Below are positions 1 through 8,237 of a stretch of DNA of 34,353 bases, piece by piece (position 1 is the first letter of the stretch; each line of letters starts with the position of its first letter). The stretch comes from Bacteroidales bacterium UBA1215 (lineage in GTDB: Bacteria; Bacteroidota; Bacteroidia; Bacteroidales; WCHB1-69): assembly GCA_002309475.1 (NCBI GenBank), contig DBXJ01000044.1, positions 10,443 through 44,795 of the forward strand. Direction: 5' to 3'. The notes under the pieces are model-generated. The model saw nothing but the letters and a program-made list of their open reading frames with translations. It was not told the DNA's origin and did not search any database. The position numbers were made by a program, and so were the translations under genes.

Positions 1-1643
1 TTGTTTAAATCTGCAAAAATAGAAAAGCGTTTCGACCATAAATATTCAAATCCGAAGTCAAAGTCAAAGAAGGGATTCATGGCTTGTTTTTTCATATTGC
101 CATTGATAAATTCTGGTCGATATGCCAATGCATTGATATAAAAATCTAATTTAAATACAAATTTATTCAACAAGGTGTATTGAGCATCAAATTGTGCGAC
201 AATTTCCGGTTTATACCAAGCACAAAGCAGATTTTCGCTTGTAAAATAGTGGTAATAGTCAAAATTGAAACCCAATTGCAACATATCTTTATAGTGATAG
301 TTTAAATCGAAATGAGCATTCAAAACATGGGAGCTATCATTGATAAGCGTGTAGGTGTTTGCCAATTGGATGGTTGTATCTTGATAGGTGAAAGTGTGGT
401 TGGTGTCAGGCATAAAGAATGGCAATCCTTTGTACATTGCATACGAAACGCCTGCTCCTATTGTCAAACTGCGAGAAATTGCTGTTTGCAAGCCAAGGTA
501 AAAACGTGCTTGTCGGTTAATCATCCCCAAAGATAATTCATCCGATAGATAAGGATTTTCTTGAATGGCTTGCCAGTAGCGTTGTTGTTGGATGCCTCCG
601 TCAATCTTGGCATAGATAGAGAAAATATTAGGAACAATGGCCAAATGGGCTTCTACATCCGGATATAAGTGTAGTTGGACGCCGTTTTTGCTCTTCGGCT
701 CTATGCTTACTGCCAAGTCAAAGCCAAGTTTTAAGTAATATTCTTTGTATTTCAGGGCTACATGTGGATCGGCTTGGACAACCCAGCTATCGTTTAAATG
801 GGTGTTTTGCCAGCGATTGTGTAGGTAGTCCATACCTATTTTTCCGCCAACATTCAAATAGGCCGATTTTTTCAAAGCAATATCCTTGTTCATTAAGATA
901 TTTACATTCAAAAAATGCTCATAAGTGTGCTTGTTGTTGTCGGTGAGGAAATCGTATAATACGCCATAATATTGGTTGAATTTATGGTCACTGGGTTTAG
1001 CGGTATTGTGAAAAGCCACTTGTGCATAGGCATTGTGATATTGACGGGCAATATCTTTGCCTTTGATTTTTACATCTTCATATTTTTCTCCGAAAATGCT
1101 GTCAGGTTGGAATCCGTAGCAATGTACCAACTGGTGGCTGTAACCCATATCGCCGGTGAGCATATAGTTTTTGAAATATTTTTCTCCAAACAAGTCTATT
1201 TTGGTGTCGCTATAACTTGCCGGTGCATAGGTTTTTATTTTTCCCCACGAAGAGTGGTGATAGACCTTTGCTCCAACAGAATAGCGAGTAGATCGCAAAC
1301 TATTGACGGCTAAATCCAAGTAGGGCGTCCAATAATTGCCGACGCCGAATTTGATATAATTGCGATACAAACGACTAATTTTGTCTCTGCCGACTTTCGG
1401 AGCGTTGATAGGTTCCGGTTGAAATTGGTAGTTATATACCGGCGGCATCACTTGGTAGGTGGTCGGCTTAGTGGTTTTGATGGTGTCGTTGATGATGGCT
1501 TGTTGTGTTATTTTTGTTTGTGCATCACTAATAGTCGGGCTGAAAGTTGAATTGACAATAACATCATATTGTGATTGTGCCCCTGCATTTACATTCCATA
1601 AAATAAATGCTAATGTAAATATTTTTCCAATATATTGTTTCAT
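1..1643 (-). CDS. Outer-membrane beta-barrel protein, TonB-receptor-like (3' end cut by window)
   Basis: An open frame on the minus strand runs without a stop from ATG at 1643 to the left edge, about 547 codons. I translated it by hand. It begins with a signal peptide (MKQYIGKIFTLAFILWN, then NAGAQ). A linker rich in Thr and Pro follows, then long alternating polar/aromatic strands with many Tyr, Phe and Gly, as in an outer-membrane beta-barrel. No plug domain or TonB box is evident. An in-frame ATG at 1655 is a possible alternative start; I chose 1643 for its better signal peptide and a nearby AGGA. The gene begins 25 bases after the stop of the TPR gene, so the two are probably one operon. 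TPR protein plus barrel is a recurrent Bacteroidales pairing, and the partners may work together at the outer membrane. Ligand and function are unknown. Confidence 0.75.
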   Translation of the reverse strand, partial: MKQYIGKIFTLAFILWNVNAGAQSQYDVIVNSTFSPTISDAQTKITQQAIINDTIKTTKPTTYQVMPPVYNYQFQPEPINAPKVGRDKISRLYRNYIKFGVGNYWTPYLDLAVNSLRSTRYSVGAKVYHHSSWGKIKTYAPASYSDTKIDLFGEKYFKNYMLTGDMGYSHQLVHCYGFQPDSIFGEKYEDVKIKGKDIARQYHNAYAQVAFHNTAKPSDHKFNQYYGVLYDFLTDNNKHTYEHFLNVNILMNKDIALKKSAYLNVGGKIGMDYLHNRWQNTHLNDSWVVQADPHVALKYKEYYLKLGFDLAVSIEPKSKNGVQLHLYPDVEAHLAIVPNIFSIYAKIDGGIQQQRYWQAIQENPYLSDELSLGMINRQARFYLGLQTAISRSLTIGAGVSYAMYKGLPFFMPDTNHTFTYQDTTIQLANTYTLINDSSHVLNAHFDLNYHYKDMLQLGFNFDYYHYFTSENLLCAWYKPEIVAQFDAQYTLLNKFVFKLDFYINALAYRPEFINGNMKKQAMNPFFDFDFGFEYLWSKRFSIFADLN

Positions 1644-1668
1644 ATTCCTATTCATGCTTGTCGTATTT

Positions 1669-4600
1669 TTAGTTTTCAGATTCATCTTCTTGTTGTTCTT
1701 TGGTTTGATTGGCGGCTTCTTCTTGTGCTATAATGGCATTGTATTTTTCAGTTGCCTCTTTGACCAAATCGGCCCCATCATAGTTTTCCATAATGCTCAG
1801 ATAAGTGTATTTGGCTTGGAAACTATTTCCTTTTTTCAAATAAGTGTCACCTAAAAGAATGTAGGATTTTGCCAGCCAATAGTCATGGTTGATATTTACC
1901 AGCATGTCAAAAATTTGTTTTTCGGTTTTGTCGTAGTCACCTTGCAGATATTCAATGTATGCCAATTGGTACAAGGCTTCAGAAGCAGCTTCTGTTTTAC
2001 TGGTTTTTGCCAAAATATTGTATTGTGTTTTAGCTAAACTCATGCTATCCATAGCCATGGCACTGCGGGCAATTGTCAATCGTGCTTCTTCGGTTTGCAA
2101 AACATCATTTTTGCTGTCTTGCAGAATAATGTCGGCAGTGGCAATGGCATTGCGATATTGCTTTAAATGATATTGGCAGCGCATTTTGCCGAAGTTGCCT
2201 TCTGTTTTTTGCGAAGCAAGCGTACTTACATTACTTAATTGAGTGTAATAGTTGAGAGCTTGTTGGTAGTTGCTGTCTTTATAGGTAATGTTGGCAGCCT
2301 GTTGAAGTGAAGGGTACAAAAATGTTGCCTCTCCGTTGTTTTTGATGACAAATTCGTAGCATGGCAAAGCTGTTGCATAGTCGTTTCTCAACATGGCACA
2401 TTCTGCTTTGTAGTAATTGGCTTTGATGGCAAAGATGCCTGCAGGAAAACGTTCTATATATTGGCTGAAACCTTTTTCTGCTTCTACAAAATTCTTGTTG
2501 AAATATTTTTCCGAAGTGGCATTATATGTTAGAGAATCTTGATAGCCATTGGTGATTTTTTCGGAAGAAATGCTGCGGACGTAGGCAAAAAAGTCATCTA
2601 CATTGCCGGAAGCAACGTAAATGTTTTCTATGCTCTTCAATGCCGTGGAGGCTTCTTCGCTGTTCGGGTATTCGTTGATTAACTTTTTATAGGTTGCCAA
2701 AGCCTTGGCGTCTTGCTCGTTGTTGTAATAAATCGACCCCATTTTCAATAAAGCACTTTTTACCAAAGGATTCTTCGGATTGTTTTCTATAAAACGATTG
2801 TAGGAGTCAAGTGCTTGGTTGTATTTGCCTGCAACAAAGTAGGTGTTGGCAATTTCGTATTGGGCGTCGGTGACATAATTAGAATTCGGATAGCTGGAAA
2901 CCAAAGTTTGCATGGTTTGGTTTTTGGAGTCATACATTCTTAAGCCGCCTTCGCTTTGTGCTCTTTGAAACAAGGCATAGTCCACATCGTAAACATTCAT
3001 GTCTATCACTTTTTGATAGTTTGAACGAGCTGCTTCCAAGTTGGAGAGCATAAAATGACAGTCGCCGATTCTATTATAGGCATCTGCTATTATTCTTGTG
3101 TCGCCAATGTTGTTGCTTCGGGTGATGAATTCATTAAATTTGTTTAAAGCAGTATTGTATTTTTTAAGTTTAAAGGAAGCATAGCCGGCATTGTAGAATG
3201 CCATGGGATATTCTGCCACTTGGTTGGCTTTTGAAGAGGCAAAAAAGAGTTGATAATCTTTTTCGGCTTGTGTATAATTTTCTCTTTGATAAGAAATTTC
3301 GGCCTTCCAAAACAACGATTGTGCATAAATGGAGGCATCGTAGTTGTTGAGTAAGGCTACATCTAAATGATGGTCTGCTTCGTCTAAATTGTTTTCATTG
3401 AAGCATTCCAAAGCTCTATAGTAACTTACACGTTGATATGCTTTTAGCAAAGTGGTATTTTTATTTTTGATTTTTTCCAATGATTTGATGGCGGCTTTGT
3501 AGTTCTTGGTTGTTAGATAAATGGTGGAAAGATAACTTTCCACTTCATCTCTGCGAGTGGAATTGGGATATTCATTCAAATATTTTTCAAAGGAACTGAT
3601 AGCTCCTACAAAGGGATTGCTGGACAATTCGTATTGCAGTTTAGCATAATTAAACAAAGCATCTTCCTTTATTTGTTGGTTGCCGCCTTTTTCGTGTGCC
3701 AATAAAAATGCACGGGAGGCAAATTCTTTGTTGTTGGTTTGCAGGTAGCAATCTCCCAAAGTAAAATAAGCATATTGGCTGATGCTGTCATCCTTGCACA
3801 TATTGCCGGTGAGCAGGTCTATGGCTTTTTGATAGTTACCGGTGCGGTAGTGGCAATAGCCGTTCATATAATAAAATTCGCAATTGACAACATTTGGATT
3901 GCTATTCATGTAGGTGTCAAAATAAGGAATGGCTTCCTGATATTGTTGCAGTTGAAAATACGATTGTGCTATCAAAGCATTGATTTCCGGCAGACGTTTG
4001 CTGCTGCTTTTGCTGATAAGTTCATCTTTTTGTGCTATCACCTCTGCATATTTTCCCGTGGAGAAATAAATGTGGGCAATATAGAATGGCACTATCTCTG
4101 AATAGGTTTCTTCATTTTTCAATTGTTCAAAACCTTTCAAAGCCGAGGTGTAGCTTTGCTCTGTATAGAGTATGTGAGAATAGTAGAAAGTGGCTTTGTT
4201 TTTGTATTCATTTTCTGTCTGCATCACTTCTACAAACAATTCTTTGGCGGTTTGATAGTCTTCTTGCAAAAAGTAGCCATAGCCCATTTTGAATTTAGCG
4301 GCTGCTAGTTCCTCTTCGTTGAGGCTTTTGTAGCTGACTTTTTTGTATTCTTCAAGGGCTTTTTTGTATTGCTTTTTGGTGAAATAATAGTTGCCCAGAT
4401 AATACCATATTCTTTCCAATCCCATATATTCCGGATAGGTTTCTGCAAAATAGTAGGCCAATTCCGGTGCGTCATCGTGATAGAGGATGGCAGCACAAAC
4501 GGCCATGTGATACAAAGACGATTGTTTTTTAGTGTCAAACTGATCGTCTATTTGTTCATAAACTTGCTTGAACAAATTCTTCGCAGAACTATATTGCTCC

Positions 4601-4737
4601 ATTTGAAATAGCTCTTCTGCGGTAGTAAATTCGTGTTTTGGTGAACGATATTTTTGAGTAATTTGTCCGTCTGCTATGTTGCAAATCAACACTAAAGCAG
4701 TAATTATCAAACAATTAAGTCTATTTGTAATTTGCAT
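1669..4737 (-). CDS. Large periplasmic tetratricopeptide-repeat protein
   Basis: The product is 1022 residues. Residues 1-25 form a signal peptide ending near ADGQ. Cys19 is not preceded by a small residue, so a lipobox is unlikely. Nearly all the rest is TPR helices in series, with the usual Tyr/Ala/Gly/Tyr/Pro spacing (for example YYLGNYYFTKKQYKKALEEY near residue 115). I estimate more than fifteen repeats by eye. The tail is a short acidic, Gln-rich stretch. TPR arrays scaffold protein complexes, so this is probably a periplasmic adaptor for the barrel protein encoded next. It is longer than the T9SS accessory TPR lipoproteins PorW/SprE as I know them and lacks a lipobox, so I do not assign it to them. 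A TAnnTTTG element lies upstream at 4772-4779. Confidence 0.85.
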   Translation of the reverse strand: MQITNRLNCLIITALVLICNIADGQITQKYRSPKHEFTTAEELFQMEQYSSAKNLFKQVYEQIDDQFDTKKQSSLYHMAVCAAILYHDDAPELAYYFAETYPEYMGLERIWYYLGNYYFTKKQYKKALEEYKKVSYKSLNEEELAAAKFKMGYGYFLQEDYQTAKELFVEVMQTENEYKNKATFYYSHILYTEQSYTSALKGFEQLKNEETYSEIVPFYIAHIYFSTGKYAEVIAQKDELISKSSSKRLPEINALIAQSYFQLQQYQEAIPYFDTYMNSNPNVVNCEFYYMNGYCHYRTGNYQKAIDLLTGNMCKDDSISQYAYFTLGDCYLQTNNKEFASRAFLLAHEKGGNQQIKEDALFNYAKLQYELSSNPFVGAISSFEKYLNEYPNSTRRDEVESYLSTIYLTTKNYKAAIKSLEKIKNKNTTLLKAYQRVSYYRALECFNENNLDEADHHLDVALLNNYDASIYAQSLFWKAEISYQRENYTQAEKDYQLFFASSKANQVAEYPMAFYNAGYASFKLKKYNTALNKFNEFITRSNNIGDTRIIADAYNRIGDCHFMLSNLEAARSNYQKVIDMNVYDVDYALFQRAQSEGGLRMYDSKNQTMQTLVSSYPNSNYVTDAQYEIANTYFVAGKYNQALDSYNRFIENNPKNPLVKSALLKMGSIYYNNEQDAKALATYKKLINEYPNSEEASTALKSIENIYVASGNVDDFFAYVRSISSEKITNGYQDSLTYNATSEKYFNKNFVEAEKGFSQYIERFPAGIFAIKANYYKAECAMLRNDYATALPCYEFVIKNNGEATFLYPSLQQAANITYKDSNYQQALNYYTQLSNVSTLASQKTEGNFGKMRCQYHLKQYRNAIATADIILQDSKNDVLQTEEARLTIARSAMAMDSMSLAKTQYNILAKTSKTEAASEALYQLAYIEYLQGDYDKTEKQIFDMLVNINHDYWLAKSYILLGDTYLKKGNSFQAKYTYLSIMENYDGADLVKEATEKYNAIIAQEEAANQTKEQQEDESEN

Positions 4738-4771
4738 TGTTGTACTAATAGTAGTTTAATTAAAATAATTA

Positions 4772-4779
4772 CAAAGATA
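4772..4779 (-). promoter_or_regulatory. Bacteroidetes -7 promoter element for the TPR gene
   Basis: The minus strand reads TATCTTTG, a match to TAnnTTTG, followed by about 34 bases of A+T-rich leader before the ATG at 4737. No clear -33 TTTG is seen at the expected distance. Confidence 0.6.
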
Positions 4780-4914
4780 AAATATGTAAAGGTGCGAAAA
4801 ATAAAAAAAATATCTCTTTTTCAACATTTAATTTTTCATAAACACCCTTTAAAAAAAGGATTTTTTTCGAGAAATTTTTTGCGAAAAAAGTGCATAAAAA
4901 TGTAAAAATATGAT

Positions 4915-4941
4915 TTTGTATTTATATTTTTTGTAATTTTG
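4915..4941 (+). promoter_or_regulatory. Bacteroidetes promoter for yebC
   Basis: TTTG at 4915-4918 and TAATTTTG at 4934-4941 are 19 bases apart, matching the -33/-7 layout of the Bacteroidetes primary sigma factor. Transcription would start about 15-20 bases before the yebC ATG. The 4740-4963 gap between the two divergent genes holds these promoters and A/T tracts and nothing else I recognise. Confidence 0.7.
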
Positions 4942-4963
4942 CAAATCTAATAAAATTAGTTTT

Positions 4964-5677
4964 ATGGGAAGAGCATTTGAATATAGAAAAGCTAGAAAGT
5001 TTAAACGTTGGGGAAATATGGCGAGAGTTTTTACTCGTCTTGGTAAAGAAATCACTATTGCTGCCAAAGCCGGCGGAGGTGACCCCGATACAAATCCGAA
5101 ATTGCGTTTGTTGATACAAAATGCACGTTCTGAAAACATGCCTAAAGAAAATGTTGACAGAGCTATCAAACGTGCTTTTGAAAAGGATACTTCCGATTAT
5201 AAAGAAATTGTTTACGAAGGCTATGCTCCTCATGGTGTGGCATTGGTAATTGAAACTGCTACCGATAATCATCAACGTACAGTGGCTAATATTCGTTCTT
5301 ATTTCAACAAATTGGGAGGCAGTTTAGGCACACAAGGTATGCTGGATTTTTTGTTTGACAGAAAGTGTTGCTTTAGAGTGGCTAAAAAAGAAGGCTTAGA
5401 TTTGGAAGAATTGGAACTTTCTTTGATAGATTATGGTGTAGAAGAATTGTTTGAAGACGAAGATGGTTTGATTGTTATTTATGCAGAATTCCAAGCATTC
5501 GGTCCAATTCAAAAATATTTGGAAGATAATGGTTTTGAAATAAAATCATTCCAATTTGAGCGCATTCCAAACGACACCAAAGAGGTTACCGACCAAGAAC
5601 GGGAAGATGTGGAGCGTGTTATAGAAAGGTTGGAAGAAGATGACGATGTAACCAACGTTTTCCACAATATGCGTTAA
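4964..5677 (+). CDS. yebC: YebC/PmpR family protein
   Basis: The 237-residue product matches the YebC family in length and layout. It has the conserved basic N-terminus (MGRAFEYRKARKFKRWGNMA), the KAGGGDPDTNPKLR segment near residue 36, NMPKENVDRAIKRA near residue 58, and the YEGYAPHG and ATDNHQRTVANIR motifs. It ends in the alpha/beta C-terminal domain with an acidic tail. Family members were first described as DNA-binding regulators. More recent work assigns at least some to ribosome-associated relief of stalling on proline-rich stretches, and the sequence alone does not decide between these roles. The ATG fits the promoter at 4915-4941 and a strong terminator follows, so the gene is probably transcribed alone. 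Confidence 0.95.
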   Translation: MGRAFEYRKARKFKRWGNMARVFTRLGKEITIAAKAGGGDPDTNPKLRLLIQNARSENMPKENVDRAIKRAFEKDTSDYKEIVYEGYAPHGVALVIETATDNHQRTVANIRSYFNKLGGSLGTQGMLDFLFDRKCCFRVAKKEGLDLEELELSLIDYGVEELFEDEDGLIVIYAEFQAFGPIQKYLEDNGFEIKSFQFERIPNDTKEVTDQEREDVERVIERLEEDDDVTNVFHNMR

Positions 5678-5690
5678 TAGAGTATGATAA

Positions 5691-5719
5691 ATAAAGTGCG
5701 GTCAGCACTTTATTTTTTT
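5691..5719 (+). terminator. Rho-independent terminator after yebC
   Basis: A perfect 9-bp stem (5691-5699 with 5705-5713), loop GGTCA and a run of Ts. It begins 14 bases after the yebC stop. Confidence 0.9.
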
Positions 5720-5786
5720 ATTATCTTGCCAATATTTAGAAAAAACAAAGGCAATGGATATTTTTTACAAATAAAATATATTCACC

Positions 5787-7598
5787 ATGAAGAACATTTT
5801 AAAAATAATGGCAGCATGTTGCCTGATGATGGCTCAAACAGCCTTTTCGCAGAATATCAATCTAACATTTAAAGGTGAAGACACCGATGGAAAATATGTG
5901 CAGATGGATTCTGTAAGAATTGAAAACATTAGTCGTAGCTGGACAGAAACGCTTATTTATCCCGATATGGTGTTAACGCTTGTTGATGAAACGGGTGTAA
6001 GCGAAGTGGAAAATAATTATTTAAAATGCTTTTCCTATCCCAATCCTTGTAATGGTAGAACCAACGTTATGCTAAGCATGGAACAGGAAGAGGCAGTTAC
6101 TTTGCAGGTGTATAATCTGACAGGGCAACAAATGATGGAAAAACGAGTACGAGTGGCGGCAGGTGAAAACCATTTTGAAATCAGTATTGATCGTCCGCAG
6201 GTTTACTTTTTAGTAGTTCGTACTGCTCAAGGTCAATTGGTGCAGAAATTGATCAATACTGGCAGTTCCGCCGGCAACAGCATTACCTATATCGGAAGTC
6301 AAGAGATAGGAGCCACTAAAACACAAAAATTGCTATCTACTAAAATTTTCCATACAGGAGATGTTTTGAGAATGACAGGTTATGTTACATATTTTGGTGT
6401 TGTAATTGCTAGTAATGAAATACTACAACCTCAAAGTGCCAACGAAAATTTTACTTTGTTCTTTACCTTGCAAAATGTGACATTACCGACACTTACAACT
6501 ATAGCAGTGAGCAACATCACCGATAGTTCTGCAGTAAGTGGAGGCATTATAACAAACGATGGCGGCACAACCGTTACAGCCCGCGGAATTTGCTGGGATA
6601 CAACATCTAATCCTACCATTAGCAATAATCACACAACTGATGGTTTAGATACCGGCAGTTTTACAAGTAATATGACCGGATTATTAGCAGGAACAACCTA
6701 TTACATACGTGCCTACGCTACCAATGCTATAGGCACAGCCTACGGGAATGAAATTTATTTTACTACCACAAATGGAGCGAATAGTTATGCAGTGTTTTCG
6801 GTAAGTAGTACAGATTCTGTAGTTTTTTCTCCCGGCAATTTGCAATGGAGTGCCACCAATGGAGGCAACATTGCCACCACCCATGTTGTAGCAGGCAATG
6901 GTACGGCCGCCGGTACGTGGCGTTTTGCTTCCAATCAATGGGATATGATAGGTTCTGCTAATGGTAATATTTCTTCTACCGATACCGGTTGGATAGATTT
7001 GTTTGGCTGGGGGACCAGCGGGTATAGTAATAAATATCCTTATATGACTAGTATTACCTCTACTGATTATGGCAATGGAAATAATAGTATTGCAGGTACC
7101 AATTATGATTGGGGAGCATATAATGCCATTTACAATCCCAAAACCCAAACAACCGATGCTCCGGGCACATGGCGTACTCTGACTAAAGATGAATGGGTTT
7201 ATTTGTTAAACACTCGTCCGACTGCTTCAAGCATACGTTATGCAAAAGCTACAGTATGTGGAATTGTGGGGTTAATCATTGTTCCTGATAATTGGAGTAA
7301 TACTTATTATCCATTAACCAACGTGAATACAGCAAGTGCGGCATATACATCCAATATTATTGGTGCAACTGACTGGACTAAAATGGAAAATGTAGGTTGT
7401 GTCTTCCTGCCTGCTGCTGGCTACCGTAGTGGGTCTTCGGTCAGCAATGTCGGTTCTAGCGGCGGCTATTGGTCGGCTACGTACTACGATAGAGGTGGCG
7501 CGTACAATTTGAACTTTAATTCAAGCTATCTTTATCCCTCGGCCAACGACAACCGCTACTACGGTAGGTCTGTCCGCCTTGTTAGGAATGTTGAGTAG
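5787..7598 (+). CDS. Exported multidomain protein with C-terminal lectin-like FISUMP domain; candidate DGR variable protein
   Basis: The product is 603 residues. Residues 1-22 are a signal peptide ending in AFSQ. Residues 23-75 are a beta-rich N-terminal module. Residues about 82-158 resemble a T9SS type A sorting domain, with YPNPCNGRTNV, LQVYNLTGQQM and VYFLVVR, but lie in the interior. Residues about 233-328 are a fibronectin-III-like domain (GICWDTTSNPTI, TTYYIRAYATNAIGTAYG). Residues 335-603 are a FISUMP/DUF1566-type C-type-lectin-like domain with FSPGNLQW, GWIDLFGWGTSGY, GTWRTLTKDEW, GGYWSAT and RSVRLVR. The last 56 codons before the final three have a base composition and codon choice unlike the rest (see the 7419-7586 entry). 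The lectin-like domain is closely related to that of the lipoprotein at 17798-18859. It is probably a surface or secreted binding protein of unknown ligand. No convincing promoter was found between the yebC terminator and the ATG. Confidence 0.85.
   Translation: MKNILKIMAACCLMMAQTAFSQNINLTFKGEDTDGKYVQMDSVRIENISRSWTETLIYPDMVLTLVDETGVSEVENNYLKCFSYPNPCNGRTNVMLSMEQEEAVTLQVYNLTGQQMMEKRVRVAAGENHFEISIDRPQVYFLVVRTAQGQLVQKLINTGSSAGNSITYIGSQEIGATKTQKLLSTKIFHTGDVLRMTGYVTYFGVVIASNEILQPQSANENFTLFFTLQNVTLPTLTTIAVSNITDSSAVSGGIITNDGGTTVTARGICWDTTSNPTISNNHTTDGLDTGSFTSNMTGLLAGTTYYIRAYATNAIGTAYGNEIYFTTTNGANSYAVFSVSSTDSVVFSPGNLQWSATNGGNIATTHVVAGNGTAAGTWRFASNQWDMIGSANGNISSTDTGWIDLFGWGTSGYSNKYPYMTSITSTDYGNGNNSIAGTNYDWGAYNAIYNPKTQTTDAPGTWRTLTKDEWVYLLNTRPTASSIRYAKATVCGIVGLIIVPDNWSNTYYPLTNVNTASAAYTSNIIGATDWTKMENVGCVFLPAAGYRSGSSVSNVGSSGGYWSATYYDRGGAYNLNFNSSYLYPSANDNRYYGRSVRLVRNVE
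7419..7586 (+). other. Candidate DGR variable repeat (VR) at the 3' end of the lectin-like gene
   Basis: This covers codons 545-600. By hand count it is 88 of 168 G+C (52%); the same stretch in the paralogue (18686-18847) is 66 of 162 (41%). Both genes encode S-V-R-L-V-R near the end, but here it is TCT GTC CGC CTT GTT AGG and there TCG GTG CGT TTG GTT CGT. Codons at likely exposed positions are AGT, AGC, AGC, GGC, TAC, GAT, GGT, GGC, TAT, TAT, GCC, GAC and TAC. All can arise from AAC or AAT by changing only adenines. Unchanged Asn codons lie among them (N554, N574, N576, N587, N589). DGR variable repeats typically encode the C-terminal end of a C-type lectin fold like this one. The template repeat and reverse transcriptase are not in the window, so the call is an inference. 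Confidence 0.6.
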
Positions 7599-7649
7599 GT
7601 GAAGCAAGAAAGGTGATGTGGGCAAAAAAATATTACTAAATTTGTCTGC

Positions 7650-8237
7650 TTAGAAAACAACTCCGATAGACAGGTTGACTACATCGTGGAAATAGCGGCT
7701 GTCGGCGGTTTTACCCAAAGATTTAAAGGCTTTTCGATAGGAGATGTCTAACGAAAGATTGCTAATATCGATGCCAATGCCCGCCATGGCGTCTCCGTTG
7801 TGAAGGCGGACTTGGTCTTTGTTGAATTCAATTTTGTTGTTTGATAAACGGACTATTCCTCTATATTGTGCACCGACTGCGAGTCGCAGCGACACCTTGT
7901 TCCAAAAAAACGCATAGCCTATCCACATGGGCACGTTGAGTTGCCCCAGTTCTACGGCAGAAGTGAAGTTGATGGCGGTGTCGGCATTGAAAACTTGCAT
8001 TTTGTTGACAAAATAATACAAACCCACTTGTCCGTAAAGATGGCGGCCAACTCGGCAAAATGCCCCTATTTCAAAGTTAAGAGATTGTTCTATGTTGAAA
8101 TGGTTGCCGAAATCTTTTTGGCAGGTAGGCAGATCAAAGCCAAATTGGACACCGCCTCGTACCAAGTGTTTAGGTTGTGCCGCAACTGTCCGACAAAGGA
8201 TAGCAATGGCTAATGCCAATAAAATCTTTTTTATCAT
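7650..8237 (-). CDS. Small outer-membrane beta-barrel protein (PF13568-like)
   Basis: The 195-residue product has a signal peptide (MIKKILLALAIAILCRTVAA, then Q). After it come about eight to ten amphipathic beta strands with the Gly/Tyr/Phe pattern of an eight-strand barrel (QVGLYYFVNK, LRLAVGAQYRGIVRL, SLDISYRKAF). It ends in Phe (LSIGVVF), the usual last residue of barrel proteins recognised by BamA. The ATG overlaps the stop of the topoisomerase gene as ATGA, so it is probably translationally coupled. There is no obvious functional link between the two. It resembles the 'outer membrane protein beta-barrel' family common in Bacteroidetes. Ligand and role are unknown. Confidence 0.75.
   Translation of the reverse strand: MIKKILLALAIAILCRTVAAQPKHLVRGGVQFGFDLPTCQKDFGNHFNIEQSLNFEIGAFCRVGRHLYGQVGLYYFVNKMQVFNADTAINFTSAVELGQLNVPMWIGYAFFWNKVSLRLAVGAQYRGIVRLSNNKIEFNKDQVRLHNGDAMAGIGIDISNLSLDISYRKAFKSLGKTADSRYFHDVVNLSIGVVF

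Noticed and set aside
312..1313. Three plus-strand open frames of 60-113 codons
   Set aside because: They lie opposite the continuous barrel-protein frame and lack start context or recognisable domains.
1669..4737. TPR protein as PorW/SprE of the type IX secretion system
   Set aside because: It has no lipobox, does not match their length as I know it, and no other T9SS genes adjoin it.
4861..4890. Inverted repeat of T/A tracts with CG centres between the TPR gene and yebC
   Set aside because: The arms are mostly homopolymer T and A, expected in such A+T-rich DNA. There is no terminator or operator context.
5684..5872. Short plus-strand frame of 62 codons after yebC
   Set aside because: It runs through the yebC terminator and into the signal peptide of the next gene in another frame.
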